Part shown: positions 1 to 11,313 of the stretch, one piece after another
Layout of the letters: every line of letters begins with the position of its first letter
Numbering within the stretch: the first letter of the stretch is position 1
From: Evernia prunastri
Lineage: Eukaryota; Ascomycota; Lecanoromycetes; Lecanorales; Parmeliaceae
Assembly (NCBI GenBank): GCA_003184365.1
Contig: NKYR01000039.1
Coordinates: forward strand, 62,001-126,000
Direction: 5' to 3'
Length of the DNA: 64,000 bases
Made by a program: the position numbers and the translations under genes
The notes under the pieces: generated by a model
Seen by the model: the letters and a program-made list of their open reading frames with translations, nothing else
Told to the model about the DNA's origin: nothing
The model's database searches: none

Positions 1-984
1 TTTTCTGGCGCCCTTGGTTTGCATAACTGCAAAACACGCACAACACAGCAACTTTTTCATCTTTAAAAATTGTCTTGAGATGGTCAACTGAAATAGACGC
101 AAGGACAGTTTTACCAGCACCCGGGATTCCCGGACACCAAAGCAAGCGCGCGGGGCCGGCCAACCAATCCTCAAATTTGGAAGACTTGAGAAACCAAGCA
201 CCTGTACCCTCATGTCGCCTGCTCAAGACGTCAATTTGGTTGGTAAGGAAATTGAGCGAGGAAAGCCAGTTGAGAATATTGCGATCTTCCTCATCTAGTC
301 CGCCTATTAGCCTGCGGTTGTTTAAGGCCCTGATCTTGACTATTGGAGGGAAACTACCAAGCTTTTGCTGCTCTGCCTTGGCTTGCCATGTCCTCACCTC
401 TTGATGATTTTGCTGACTTCGATCACCAAGAGCTTCCAAAGTAGTTTGCATGTTCGCGACGTCTTCGGCAACGTTCCGGACGTATTTCTCAGTAGCACTG
501 GCGATGATACTTCAATTGATATCGACGAAAGTAAGTATATTGATTTCACGACGCGGCTGTCATCAGACAAGAACACCAATCGCTGATCCATCTGTAGCAC
601 CTCATGAAACAAAGTCCTGCTCATTTGTAAAGCCCTTAAATAATTTTTGGGTTTTCCATCAAATTGGGCTCCAAGCACGTGTTTGCGGACAAAAGTGAGA
701 TCCTCCAGCCGATTTTGGATCAATTCCAGGGTCCTCTTTGATGTTTCGAGAGGCTCCTTAAGGTTGTCCAGAGCCAGAAGTCTAGCTTGATCTTCCTCGC
801 ACACTTCCAGTTCTGTCTGTAAGTTCTTGATTGCTCCGTTGAAAGAGAAGAGGTCTGAAATGATACATTGTAGGTACTTGGAGCTATGCTGCGAGGGTCC
901 CACATATTCTCTGGCGGACTTGAGGCAGGCGGCTGTAACCTGTGCAACGGCTATAGCAAGGCCTGCAACGCTTATAGGATCCAT
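1..984 (-). CDS. STAND/NACHT NTPase, 5' part only (runs off left edge)
   Basis: Amino-terminal part of a fungal STAND (NOD-like) receptor, a family linked to self/non-self recognition and heterokaryon incompatibility. The ATG is at 984. Exon 1 (984-550) encodes a helical fungal N-terminal domain beginning MDPISVAGLAIAV. A 52-bp GT-AG intron (549-498) joins it to exon 2 (497-1), which is open to the edge. Exon 2 has the linker typical of the family (DVLSRRHEGTGAWFL) followed by the Walker A loop CPGIPGAGKTVL and VAVLCVFCSYANQ, so the P-loop Lys and Thr are intact. Sensor repeats (ankyrin, WD or TPR) would lie beyond the window. Family assignment is firm; the repeat class and specificity cannot be seen. 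Confidence 0.85.
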
Positions 985-2030
985 AGCTGTAAGGTGCTTT
1001 TAAAAGAAACGTTTGTAGTGTACCTCAATGTTTTTGTGACTCTACTCAGTACGAGAGTGCCGATTATGAGGTATTTAAGAACCTGGGAAGAAGCAGGCTA
1101 TTGTTTGAGCAATGGTTCCTTGGGCGTGCTTAGCAACAAGGGTGCATGAAGTCACTGACGCGGCACCTGAAGACTTTGAGCAGGAATAAGTGGACAGTCA
1201 GGATGCTGGATGGACGCTGCTGCAGCTAGGTAAGTACTCGAAGAATTAGCTTCGCACTAAACCAAGCGTAGAAAGTGCAACTTCCATGACCAATGCAGTG
1301 TCTTCCCCAGTTCTAGCAGCCGTATACTCCTAACACCAGCTCTATTCTTCCCAAAAGCTCTTGCAGCGAAGCCTGCATCCAACGGGGAGTCTCGTCGCGT
1401 GCCCTTCAAAAAACTTATCACTCTTCGACAGAGTGTCCTGCCAACTTTGCAATGTGGAATGATCGTCTGACCAAAAGATCCCGGGGGAGAGTTCCCAAGA
1501 AAGGCTCTGTACTCGCAGAGAGGGTGCGGGGGGTATGTGTGCGTCGAGGCTATGTTCGGAACCTGATCTCGGTAATGGAAAGTGGAATGCGCAGAACTGC
1601 ATATGCTGAAGCCTCGTAAGATCGGCGTATTGCAGCGTTAGTAGCTTATAATTCCCAATTATTTTCATACAGCCTCTAGACTGACTAAGAGACCATATGG
1701 GTAAGATTTCTCCAGACGAAAAATTGCATGACCTTGAAACCTAACATTGTAGACTCTTCTCGAGGCTGTGAATGTTGGACTAGAAAACCAACGGACTTGT
1801 CAGCGTTGGAGAATTAGATGGTCCTTTCACCCGGACTGATCGATACACCTTCATTCTCGTACCTATTGTACCTTGTCTATTAAAGCTATGAGATGGTGAG
1901 AAGCTCCGACTTACTAAGTTGGAGCTGATTTATCCTTACGCTTATGTAGTGACCTGCAGGTCTTGAAGTCAGGGGAAGATTGACCCGAAAGATCTACCAG
2001 TATCCTAGCACTCAAATAGCCAGTCAATAC
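985..2030. other. Intergenic stretch, no supported gene
   Basis: A 108-codon ATG frame lies at 1342-1668 on the minus strand, but it has no recognisable domain and no supporting splice structure. I see no RNA gene or repeat here. Confidence 0.4.
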
Positions 2031-2630
2031 TCAGCGCTGCAGGCCTCCCACATAAAATAGGAGATGTACATGATTTACGAATGTACAACGAATAATCCGA
2101 GTTAGCCCGTGTATTGTGTCGGGTTTAGGCAGCAATTCCCGTAATGCGTGTGGTGCTAGGAACATGGACCATCTAGGGTTAATATCACCGACGTATAATA
2201 CACAAAAGGAGCCGGGAATTGGGTAAGGCAGCTTCTTAGTCCTCCCTGCATTCTCCAAGGATACTGAGCTCTGTGAAAACCTTACGTCGTAGAAGGTGGC
2301 GAAGGGTACGCAATGCCGCCTCATCAGACGGGGTAACAGCAAGGCTACGATCTTGCCTGGAATGTCAAGAGCAAGAAAGTGAAGCTCGTAGTCATTGTAA
2401 CGGCTTCGTAGAAGAGCTGTCATCGTGATGTCGGCACCCTGTAGCCATTGCTGTGCTTGGCCGCGATTCAGAAGACTCGGAAGAGTAGCCACATCGATCT
2501 GCTTCACGATCAGACCCGTTGACAAAGGACGCCGAGGTTGGTCAAAAGTCCATTCTTTCTTGAGTCGACGCCGAATCAGCTGAAGAGCTCTGCATACTGA
2601 AAATTCCTGAAGGAAGCACCAGCGAGGCAT
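2031..2630 (-). CDS. Hypothetical protein, 199 codons
   Basis: Open frame with a true ATG at 2630 (MPRWCFLQEF) and no internal stop for 199 codons. I do not recognise it with confidence. The segment QWLQGADITMTALLRSRY is weakly reminiscent of the W-L-x-D stretch at the start of Ulp1-like (C48) cysteine protease domains, but no catalytic His-Asp-Cys set can be seen. It may be a degraded fragment of a larger spliced gene. Base composition is like its surroundings. Confidence 0.3.
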   Translation of the reverse strand: MPRWCFLQEFSVCRALQLIRRRLKKEWTFDQPRRPLSTGLIVKQIDVATLPSLLNRGQAQQWLQGADITMTALLRSRYNDYELHFLALDIPGKIVALLLPRLMRRHCVPFATFYDVRFSQSSVSLENAGRTKKLPYPIPGSFCVLYVGDINPRWSMFLAPHALRELLPKPDTIHGLTRIIRCTFVNHVHLLFYVGGLQR

Positions 2631-3727
2631 TTTGGAGATTGAGATCGGGGGTTCGGGCTACAATAACTCCAGAGTACCGAAATCTCGCTAGGCTGTTAAA
2701 AGCCTAGCGTTTGCAGAAGGCAGACCTCCTGGCGTGGGGTCCACTCCTATTCGTCTTCGATCTCACTACGATATGAAGAGCTTGTAGTAAAGAGCTACGC
2801 ATAAATGGAGTTCCAAGGCCTCCGAGTCGAGACAAAGACAGGCTCGGTCATTTTCTATCTGAATAGATTTTTGCGGGTTCTGGGCAGAACACAATAATTC
2901 TTCCTCATATAGAATGAGGTTTTGAGAAAAGCACAAAGATTAGCACCACATTGGGCAATGCACCTAGATCTCACTCGGAATATTCATGTTTTATGAATAC
3001 TTTTTGCTACATGCCCATACTTCCAATCCTTTCCATACAAGCCTGGATGTGTCGATTTGTTATCGCGTGCTAACACGTTCTCCATGTTTCTCATGCTGCT
3101 TGGTGCGATACGGGCTGGGTTCGATGCAGGTAGCGCTCATCTTTTGATTACTAGACATGTGCAAGCCGGCTGCCGTTATTACAGTTGTCAGTCTTTTCCG
3201 CACGTTCGTTGCACAAGATTCCCGGAAGTCATTGTTTGGTGCGCAAGGGTTCCTTACTCACCGATAAGGGAGCAACAGTCAGATTTCTGTATTTATCCTT
3301 CAGGAAGCTATTAGAGCAACCAGCTCTGTTGGCCCCGCTCTGTTTTGATAGGGCTTTTAGAGCAAACCGACGTGTCTGCAATCGAGTCTAATCTGTCTTA
3401 GTCCATGCTGCCTGTTCTCTGAGGAAGAGTGTGAGAACAACAGCCCTTTCTTGACATCAGTAGTGGTTTCCTATTACCGCTCTACTAGCATGGATAGCAT
3501 AAGGCGAGTATTTTACGATCTGAACGGGAGGAAGTATAATGAATCTTTGACAGCAACAATTGACGGCTTTGTTCGTTGAAAGAAGATAGACAATGCCTTT
3601 ATCTTCCAGACAGTCTGGCGTCGTAAATTCACTCTTCGGTCCTTATCACTTTCGTCAATCCATCTGAACATCTGAACATCACAGCAAATCACCATTCACA
3701 TCAACATTCTCCCATCCCAGCCTCACT
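2631..3727. other. Intergenic stretch, nothing recognised
   Basis: Short AT-leaning frames only. The last part probably carries the promoter and 5' UTR of the gene starting at 3728; pyrimidine-rich blocks precede that ATG. Confidence 0.4.
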
Positions 3728-4126
3728 ATGTGCCAGGGAGTTCAGCAAATCCATGCAGGATGTGGACACGAGCGCAACATTGAGATCACAAACCCCTGCC
3801 CCCTCTTCCCAGCCCACCCGTCTTCCGGCAAATGTATGCTCCAAATCATCTACACCAAAACCATCTCAGAACCACTGCGCTGCACTGGGTGCTCCCGCCG
3901 CGTCGAGCGCAACATCATCAAGGAGTACGAGATCAAGAACGCGCAGTATGAGGCGCGGGTGCAGGCATTGACGAGGGAGTTGCGGGCAGAGCTGGATGGG
4001 GAGAAGAGGAGAGAGATGAGGACGGTGAGGAGCGAGTTGGTGGAGAGAATGGGGGATTTGAAGGATCGCAGGAACGAGGAGATTGCGGAAGTGAGGTTTC
4101 GGCAAGGTGGAGGGGCTGATGGTTAG
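3728..4126 (+). CDS. Small Cys-rich / coiled-coil hypothetical protein
   Basis: Intronless ATG frame of 132 codons. The first half has paired Cys and His residues (MCQGVQQIHAGCGHER, then CPLF, GKCML and RCTGCSRRVE), suggesting a small metal-binding fold. The second half, from about residue 68, is rich in Glu, Arg and Lys with heptad-like spacing (ELRAELDGEKRREMRTV) and should form a coiled coil. Many filamentous fungi have short proteins starting MCxGV with a CGHE motif; their function is unknown. A GT directly before the stop could be a splice donor, so the true C-terminus may lie further downstream. Confidence 0.6.
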   Translation: MCQGVQQIHAGCGHERNIEITNPCPLFPAHPSSGKCMLQIIYTKTISEPLRCTGCSRRVERNIIKEYEIKNAQYEARVQALTRELRAELDGEKRREMRTVRSELVERMGDLKDRRNEEIAEVRFRQGGGADG

Positions 4127-5545
4127 TATTGCTGTCAACAGGAAAGGCGGGGTGAGACTGAACGGGTCTTAAAGTATTGTGTTGAAGATCGTGGTGGAAA
4201 CACGAGAGGCGTCGAGCTGAAAAGGTTGGGCATGCGCGCAAATTAATGGCTGTGAATGGATGTTGCGTAGTCTAAGTTGACATACTCATTGCTACTAGGA
4301 CATACCAGCACTTGAGAAGCGAGGTCTTGATTCCGATGTATCGCCTGTCAAAATGTGCCCTGCTCTAGAGATCTGAATATCTGCATCACACCGAATGATG
4401 TCGTCGTCCGTGCTTTTGTAGCTCATGATACTAGCGCAGTCCTAATATTGAAACCAACTCGTTCGATTGGCAGTGGATCAATTGACAGTACCGAGGGTTC
4501 CTATCAACGATTCAGTATACCTGTCAAGCCGCTAGTTGAGGTTAGCTAAAGACTTCCGACCCCACTATGATGACTCCAGAGATTCTGGATAACGGCTGCT
4601 TGGTTTTCCAAGAAGAAAATTTGCTATAGTATATACTTAGACTATAAATGGGAAACGTGAGTCGAAGAAAAATATTGTGTCGCCCTTACCCCTTTTAAGC
4701 ACCTACCGCCTTTGTTTCAGAATTTCAATTCGTCCACATCGTCGCTGCTTTTGACTGTCTTTGACAGTCAATTATAGTTCTCGATCCTCTTTCTATTGTA
4801 GTATAAATGTGTTATCGCAGTACTGATGGCACGTGATGAAGATCTGACATCTGGCACCGACCCCGTGATCACTTCGAACTGTCAAATTCTGCACTCCGCA
4901 GCGGCTCCTAGCATTTAAGCCGCCATGTTACTCCATCAGATGGTAATAGCTTCATAGTCCTGGACCCTCCCTACAAGATTCTGAAGTCACGGTCTATGTA
5001 GTACGCAGCGGTTCTACTATATGAATTGCCGAAGTGTGGCTGAGTATGTTGATTCTATACGAAGTGTGAGCGAGGAGAGCACTGGCGCGATTTCGCTATG
5101 ATGTTAGCAAGAAAGGTTTATATGTCGGCGAGGACTCGAAAAGAGTGCGCGGAGGGTATATATTGTCTGCCGTGGCTCTGGGCTTTTCTCGGGTGTTGTA
5201 TTTCTGCCCTCGGGTAGAATGATAAGCTGTACAGATTCCCTCTCTAATTTCTCCACGTGCTCAGCGTTCATTTGATAACTAAAATGAGACGCCCCTGGTG
5301 TGCGCAGACCGAGCGCTCCGTTTCATGAGCCCACGCCAGGCTATCGCATAACTCAATCGGCGCGCACGAGAGCTTCATGATCGTTTCACTAGTCACGCAA
5401 CGCGCATGCGCTAAAAGCCAATGCCTTCCCCATCTGCTATTCATGCGAATGTCCAAGCGATTCCGCCAATTTCCTTAGCGTATAATAGTGATGGTCTTCC
5501 GCCTTGAACTCCTACCTCAATACAAGTTCATAGTTCATACTCTAT
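4127..5545. other. Intergenic stretch, nothing recognised
   Basis: Only short frames without domain signals. Presumed promoter and UTR space between two plus-strand genes. Confidence 0.4.
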
Positions 5546-6532
5546 ATGAACATCATGTACACCCTTTTACCTACAATCTTGCTCATACTACTCAAATTCG
5601 TCTTTCCTGCCCCAGCGCAGCCCGTCGGATCTCTTAGCCTAGTCACTCCCGACCCTCAAAATTTGGCCACAGTCGGATTCGAACCCATAGACCCGCGATT
5701 CAACGTGTGGCCTCAACTCTTACCGATACCGCTCAATGAAGACCAATGGCTCCTGCCTGCCGTGGAAGCCATGGGAAGGCTTTCCGCCGGGTCGCTCGTT
5801 GACCTCTTGGAGACCTCGATATACCTGGGTCCTGATCCAGACGTTCAACTCGTCGTCGTAGGCGTTCACCCCATCCCGGAAGCAGGGAAAATCGAGGCGC
5901 GATATCTCATCTGGGGCTTAAATTACGCCATCAAGAGCGCGATCAGAATCAGTAGATTCAATGTGGCCCAATACAATCTTCGCTTGGAATCGAAAACGAT
6001 AGGCGCCATTCAGATCAAGCCCCGGACGGGGTCGCCGTCACTGCCTGGGAGGACCTTCAACGACAGTTTGCAGCAAACAGTGTCCTCCAATCGTTCGGAG
6101 ACCTTTGTGACAGGGAGTCCCAACAGCACCGACCTCAATCTCTCCGCCCCTGAGAGATGGAAGGTTGCCATCACGGAATATGGTAACGATCTGCGCAAGG
6201 AAGACGTCATCCTGACCATAGTTGACACTTTTCTCGTTATGGCCACCCGCACACCCCAGACTCAAGTCAAGGAAGCAATCATTATAGCGCCACTCGTTTA
6301 CGCGGTCCATTTGCATATCATACCATATGCGGCCACCCCCGAACAGCCAGTTATGACCGTCGCATGCGTGGTGTTGGCAGTGAAGCTCGTACCCGGAATG
6401 TTGCGGCGGGGAGGAAGATGGTCCGAGATCCATTTCGACATCTTGTTTGATGACGTTCAGATGGCTCACGGCTTGCTTGTGAAGGCTGTGCGGGAATTGG
6501 GATCTAGCTCGAATGGAACTTCCATAGATTGA
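5546..6532 (+). CDS. Secreted hypothetical protein, 328 aa
   Basis: Intronless frame from ATG 5546 to TGA 6532. Residues 1 to about 24 form a clear signal peptide (MNIMYTLLPTILLILLKF, then Ala/Pro with a likely cut near PAPAQ). The mature part is mixed alpha/beta with several N-glycosylation sequons in the middle (NDS, NRS, NST, NLS). A hydrophobic segment near residues 245-285 could be a buried core or a weak membrane segment. No catalytic motif is recognised. Proteins of this form (signal peptide, two-domain body of 300-350 aa, no Cys pairs) are common lineage-specific secreted proteins in plant-associated and saprotrophic ascomycetes; that comparison is inference. Confidence 0.6.
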   Translation: MNIMYTLLPTILLILLKFVFPAPAQPVGSLSLVTPDPQNLATVGFEPIDPRFNVWPQLLPIPLNEDQWLLPAVEAMGRLSAGSLVDLLETSIYLGPDPDVQLVVVGVHPIPEAGKIEARYLIWGLNYAIKSAIRISRFNVAQYNLRLESKTIGAIQIKPRTGSPSLPGRTFNDSLQQTVSSNRSETFVTGSPNSTDLNLSAPERWKVAITEYGNDLRKEDVILTIVDTFLVMATRTPQTQVKEAIIIAPLVYAVHLHIIPYAATPEQPVMTVACVVLAVKLVPGMLRRGGRWSEIHFDILFDDVQMAHGLLVKAVRELGSSSNGTSID

Positions 6533-7602
6533 AATACTTTGTGTTGTCTGTGGACTGATTTTCTGATGCGTTGTCGGTAAAGCTGATTTGTGATGTCGAA
6601 GCCATGCCCCAGTGGCCAAGGTGAAAAGTGCCCAAGATCAAATAATCATGGCCGTGATTCACAGGGGCATCACATTACAAATGTGACCTGTGAACCATCA
6701 GACTGCAAGACCAAGTCTCCATTCGTGTGTCGTATGACCATTTGCCAGATTGATAGGACGTCCCAGACAAGGAATTTGCGTGCACCGCAGATTTACGCTA
6801 GGAGGTATCCCTCGTTTCGAGTCCAGAACCTGCTCTTTCTGCACCTGCGCCGTCAACAAGTGGTGAGTTGCTCATTTCTCGGACGGTAGCGGGAGCCGAA
6901 TGGCGACTTTGGAATATGTCACTGAAATGACACTGAGACCCTTGTTGGCCATTCTCGTAGTCATCGACAACAGCAAAACTCACTTGCAATTATTTCATTT
7001 ATGGTTAAACCTCTTGATATCTTTTCGAGGCCAGCCCAGGTGCCCCTGCAACGCTCTCCATTTGCAAGACACTATTTCAGCCCAAACGCTCTGGCAAACC
7101 CTTCAATCTCCGGGCGATACCATTGTCCTACCTGTTATGAGTTGTGACACACCGAAGCTTCACGGCTAGCGCTCTCCCCAAAAACAATCTGCGACGTACT
7201 GTACAGTTCTTTTAGTGACAGAAAAGGAAGCTACGCGGTCGAAGCCCCTTCAAATATACCTCTTGAGACATTCATTGACCGCAAAGTAGGTGCGCGATTG
7301 AGGCGATTAGAGCGCCGAGACCATCCTCTACTGAATTGCGAGTAAGTAGGACTAATCTATCAAGTCACTGCATTCGCTGCAAAAGTTTACCAGAATTAGG
7401 TATTACATTATCTCTGGATACTATATACAATGCCCTGCAGTAACAGACTTTTCCCTCCCCCCGACTGAACCCGCAGCCCTTCTCCCGGAGGCCCCCCGGA
7501 TCCCCAACGCCATGCATTAACAACGTCTCTGGACCAGCAGACTTGACCTCTTCAACCGCGAAATAAAGAACAAGACCTGACCCGATCAGATCTATCCTTC
7601 GC
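6533..7602. other. Intergenic stretch, nothing recognised
   Basis: No frame with a domain signal, no repeat and no RNA gene seen. Confidence 0.4.
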
Positions 7603-7812
7603 CTATGCCTTCCTGCCGAAGCCCCTGATCCAATCAAGGCTGCCCCGCTTGCCCTCGTGGGCCCTGCCACTGACAGATGCACGGACGTCGGAGCGGTTGT
7701 TCTGCGAAGCGGACGAGGCGCCCATGGTGGTGTGGTTGTGGTGGGATGGTTGGCCGGCGCGCTTGCTGGAGCGGGGGGTGGAGAGGTATTCGAAGATGAG
7801 TGCGTCGGACAT
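7603..7812 (-). CDS. Small Ser/Arg-rich conserved-type protein, 69 aa
   Basis: ATG at 7812, TAG at 7603. The product begins MSDALIFEYLSTPRSS, followed by a polar Ser/His/Arg-rich tail. The combination of a short hydrophobic head and low-complexity basic tail resembles small stress- or conidiation-type fungal proteins, but I cannot name it. The upstream (5' UTR) side carries a long GATT/TGTT microsatellite. The ATG and first six codons recur at 7963-7982 across a run of Ns; that second copy is best explained as an overlapping contig end. Confidence 0.5.
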   Translation of the reverse strand: MSDALIFEYLSTPRSSKRAGQPSHHNHTTMGASSASQNNRSDVRASVSGRAHEGKRGSLDWIRGFGRKA

Positions 7813-7851
7813 TGTTGGTTTGGATGTGTGGTTGAGGTGGTGTTTGGTTTC

Positions 7852-7884
<33 letters not shown>

Positions 7885-8021
7885 TGTTTGTTTGTTTGAA
7901 GAGCTTGTGTAGTGGTCTTGAGCTCTGATGGTTTGCTTGTGGGACTTGNNNNNNNNNNNNNNAAGATGAGTGCGTCGGACATTGTTGGTTTGGATGTGTG
8001 GTTGAGGTGGTGTTTGGTTTC

Positions 8022-8058
<37 letters not shown>

Positions 8059-8122
8059 TGTTTGTTTGTTTGAAGAGCTTGTGTAGTGGTCTTGAGCTCT
8101 GATGGTTTGCTTGTGGGACTTG
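7793..8122. repeat. Duplicated contig end around a 14-N gap, with (GATT)n(TGTT)n microsatellite
   Basis: Sequence 7793-7948 is repeated almost identically at 7963-8122, separated only by Ns at 7949-7962. Both copies contain the same GATT then TGTT tetranucleotide tract with slightly different unit counts. A near-perfect duplication abutting a gap at a microsatellite is the signature of two unmerged contigs. The gap therefore probably has zero or negative true length, and only one copy is real. Confidence 0.8.
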
Positions 8123-8855
8123 TGAAGGATGGATGTTACTTGGTTTGGATTGTGTCTTGATTGAATAATGTCAACTTGAAGAGGAGGAGCGGTGCTTCTT
8201 TATATATTCCATATTCGAGCCTGTGCCGTGTTCCTTACATAGTAAAATCTCTTCAACATTAGTCATGCCCATGACGTTGATTGTTGGACAATATTGAAGG
8301 TCAATCTTCGCGATGACCAATGCCTACGTACAACTAAAATACTCTGCAGAGCCTAATGGCTACAATTGCCGTTAAGTGATTGGTGTGATGGACTGCTTAT
8401 AAATTCCCCCCATCACGAGTCATGCCCAGCCGACGCCAACCGAGCCTCATCCGATGTTAGCCATCTTTCGCTAAGCTAGCCAAGCCACTAATTTAGCGTC
8501 ATTGAAATTTTAGAAGCGAGGACTGGTCAATAATGCTCTAGGAGAAGTATATCATTTCGAACCTCGTATTTATCTAAATCTGCACCCCAGCCAGTACACG
8601 CTGGAGTGGACGCCAGCAACATGAGTCATACAGTGAGGGAGTCTCTGGTATCCCGACTTTGTACCTGGTCAGTGGGCTAGTGCCAACAAGGCTCTTCGAG
8701 TTGTGGCCTTTCCAGGTCCAATCTCTATCTTGAAACCAAAGATTCTACGCCGCGAGAGAGTACAATAAGCTTCAAACGACGCAAGCAGAAGGGAAATGCC
8801 AAACGTCATCATGCTTCTCATCGTAGGAAGAGATACTGACAGACAACTTACACCG
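8123..8855. other. Intergenic stretch; possible extra 3' exon of HET gene
   Basis: Mostly featureless. On the minus strand a frame at about 8840-8899 followed by a good GTAAGT donor could be an additional 3' exon of the HET-domain gene if the last intron is used differently; this cannot be decided by eye. Confidence 0.3.
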
Positions 8856-11313
8856 CTAATCGAGGCCGCTAAATCGCTCAAGTCTTTTCCTTTTGCCAAC
8901 TTCGAGACTATGATTCGAGGTTAGTTGAGGGTTCGGTAATGCATTCATTGACATACAACTCACAGACTCGTAAGAAGAACCGACACACCACCGCTGATTA
9001 GCTTTGGTATAAGCCGCACCGTTAACGACTGCTTTCTCCGCAATCTCAATTTCTGACCATGGCGGATTGGGATACTCATCATAGCGACAACCTTTGCCAA
9101 TGACGCTGACCATTCGTATATATTGCACAAACAATGTGCCATCTTTTTGGTCGGTAACACTGACCAGAGCGCCAACGCAAGCCATCAAAGGTCTTCGCTG
9201 GGATGGATCGTCCATTCGGCGCTGGCCAAGAAGCACCGCGAGCTTACTGACCTTGGACATGTCAAGGTCATTCCAGGGAGGGTTTCCCATCTTTTCATTC
9301 TTACGAATATAGAAGATCTCCTCTTCTAGCTCACAAGCGATGACCGCTCTCGGGGTCCGCTTGAGCGTATTCAGTTGGAAACCTGGGAGATAGGCGACAA
9401 GTCCTTGCGGTGTGACATCGGCTGCCTCATCCAAGGGAACACCCAGGTTTGTGCAGTCACGGAGCCTTGCCGAAGCCCAGCCATAGTTCGCGTCTGGTAG
9501 CTTCTCCCCAGGAAGGAAAAGTACCGCCGCGGGAACCTGGGAATACGTGCTCCACAGTGTCTTGACTCTCTCGTTGAGCGGTGCGCTTAAGAGAGTTTCG
9601 AGGTCCATATCTAGCAGTATTGCCATACAGGTCGCCTGGTCTTCAACGTTGCTGGTGGATCTTTCTTTCATTGCTAACCAGACTTTGACGATGCGTTGGA
9701 GTTCGCTTAACTCTTCGCGCATATGACGCCAGCTGAAATCGAATTGCTCGCAGAAGTACTGAACTTCATTGTCGTATGTCTTCAAATACGGGTTCTGATA
9801 TACTCCAGCCACGGGCTGAGACTGCGGCTCAGGCTCCGGCCATGACACTGAAAGTTGTCCTCCGTCAAACCGAAAGAAGATTTGAGAAGCGAGTACAGCC
9901 TCTTGTAAGGTCCAAAGCCTACGGACCCAGTTGGAACAGGTAATGCGTGTGAATTTCTCCTCAGAGCTGCTGTTCATCGTGGAACGCATAATCTCTGCAT
10001 CCATGACCAGGACCCTTGCAGCTCTACTATAAACCGATCTCATCGCCATTACCGCAATGTTCCTGAGATCTAGCGGACTAATCGGAACGCATAGTACGTC
10101 CATCCAGAAATAATGCGGGCCATTATACGCAGGAAGATTCGAGACTTTGGTCAAATCTTGGCGCTTGGCGCTCTGCCAGACTCTATCGACACTGTTTTCA
10201 TCCCAATAGTTCGATTTTTGAGGGGCAGGAAGGCTAGAGACAAACCCTGCCATCTTTCTGATTTGACACAATGGTAATGTATTGCTGCATGAATTTCGAA
10301 GACCATCCGACCACCTGCTGTTCGTCAAAATGTGAACCCGCAAAGGCTTTCAAAAGCCAAAAGGAGCTCCGATAGGCTTACACGTGTGATATGGCAGTGT
10401 ATTGCATACCATTTCTGAGCTCAACAACCTTCAAGACTGGCCCAGAGTCTCCATTCTCAAGACAAAGTAGAGGGATGCGGCCCTTCCTGACAATACCATC
10501 TAGCTGCTCGACGTCTGGTCCAATAAACTGACACTCGCATCCTTCTTTCGCATGCTTAGTCTGATAAGTCGCATAGTCCATCTTCTTCGCTTCACACAGA
10601 CTATTACTAGCGACACAACCATCATGTCGCAGCCGATCCTTAGGTGGCCCCAGAAGGCTCGCGTAGTACAGCAGGGTAAGATGAGTCGGGTACCAAATCT
10701 GCTCGATAATAGTTGGACACCATCCATCCCGAATCATTCGATCGGTCACGAAGGAGCTGCGTGTGAGTCTCCAGGGTGCCAACTCCACGGGTATGTCACA
10801 CACCGAGGTGACCGCATGTTCGAGAGTAACAGCTAGAATCTGGATGGAGAGCTCGACCTCGGGTGCAATCAGCCGACCTTTCATGTTTGCATCCATCCCG
10901 CGCCAAAAGGTGCAAGACAGTGCTAGGCATTCCGTGACCCGTCGATTGCGCCTCAATGTCACGTCCACTGCCCCCTCTTCCATCTCAGATTCGACCCGTG
11001 ACTTCCATGTATGTAAATAAGACCGCAACTTGTGAGTCGTCATCAAGGCCTGCGAGCCATCCATGCGCACGAAATCACCAGTCAGAATCTCGATGTCTAA
11101 AATCTCGTTCAGCATTCCGAAGAAAAGCCATGTTTGGAGGAAGCGCTGTGCGTCGATCAGACTCCGACCTCCCAGATTACACTCCTGCAGCTGTGAGAGA
11201 TTCCAGTCCTCCCGTAGCGGATATCCCGCGAAATCTTCCCCATCGTAGATGCCCCCGAGGTAAGGCACTTGTACAGGGTTATGAGGACTGGACACTGGGG
11301 GGAGGTGATCCAT
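8856..11313 (-). CDS. HET-domain (heterokaryon incompatibility-type) protein
   Basis: Two exons, 11313-10382 and 10314-8856, joined by a 67-bp intron with GTAAGC donor and CAG acceptor that keeps frame (about 796 aa). I chose ATG 11313; the open frame extends upstream without another ATG. The HET domain starts at the junction with YTAISHVWSDG, the equivalent of the classical Y-x-A-L-S-Y-x-W-G block, followed by FWMDVLCVP (block 2) and VYSRAARVLVMDAE (block 3). The N-terminal 300 residues are helical and Cys/Trp-containing, as in a large fungal subfamily. HET proteins trigger cell death on non-self recognition. The 3' end is uncertain because an alternative GTGAGT intron lies near codon 750. 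Confidence 0.8.

Noticed and set aside
2031..2630. Calling this frame a Ulp1-like protease
   Set aside because: Only a weak W-L-x-D resemblance; no catalytic triad visible.
6038..6619. 193-codon frame antisense to the secreted protein gene
   Set aside because: Shadow of the plus-strand gene.
7365..7982. 205-codon minus-strand frame
   Set aside because: It runs through Ns and a tetranucleotide array; only the 69-codon frame starting at 7812 is plausible.
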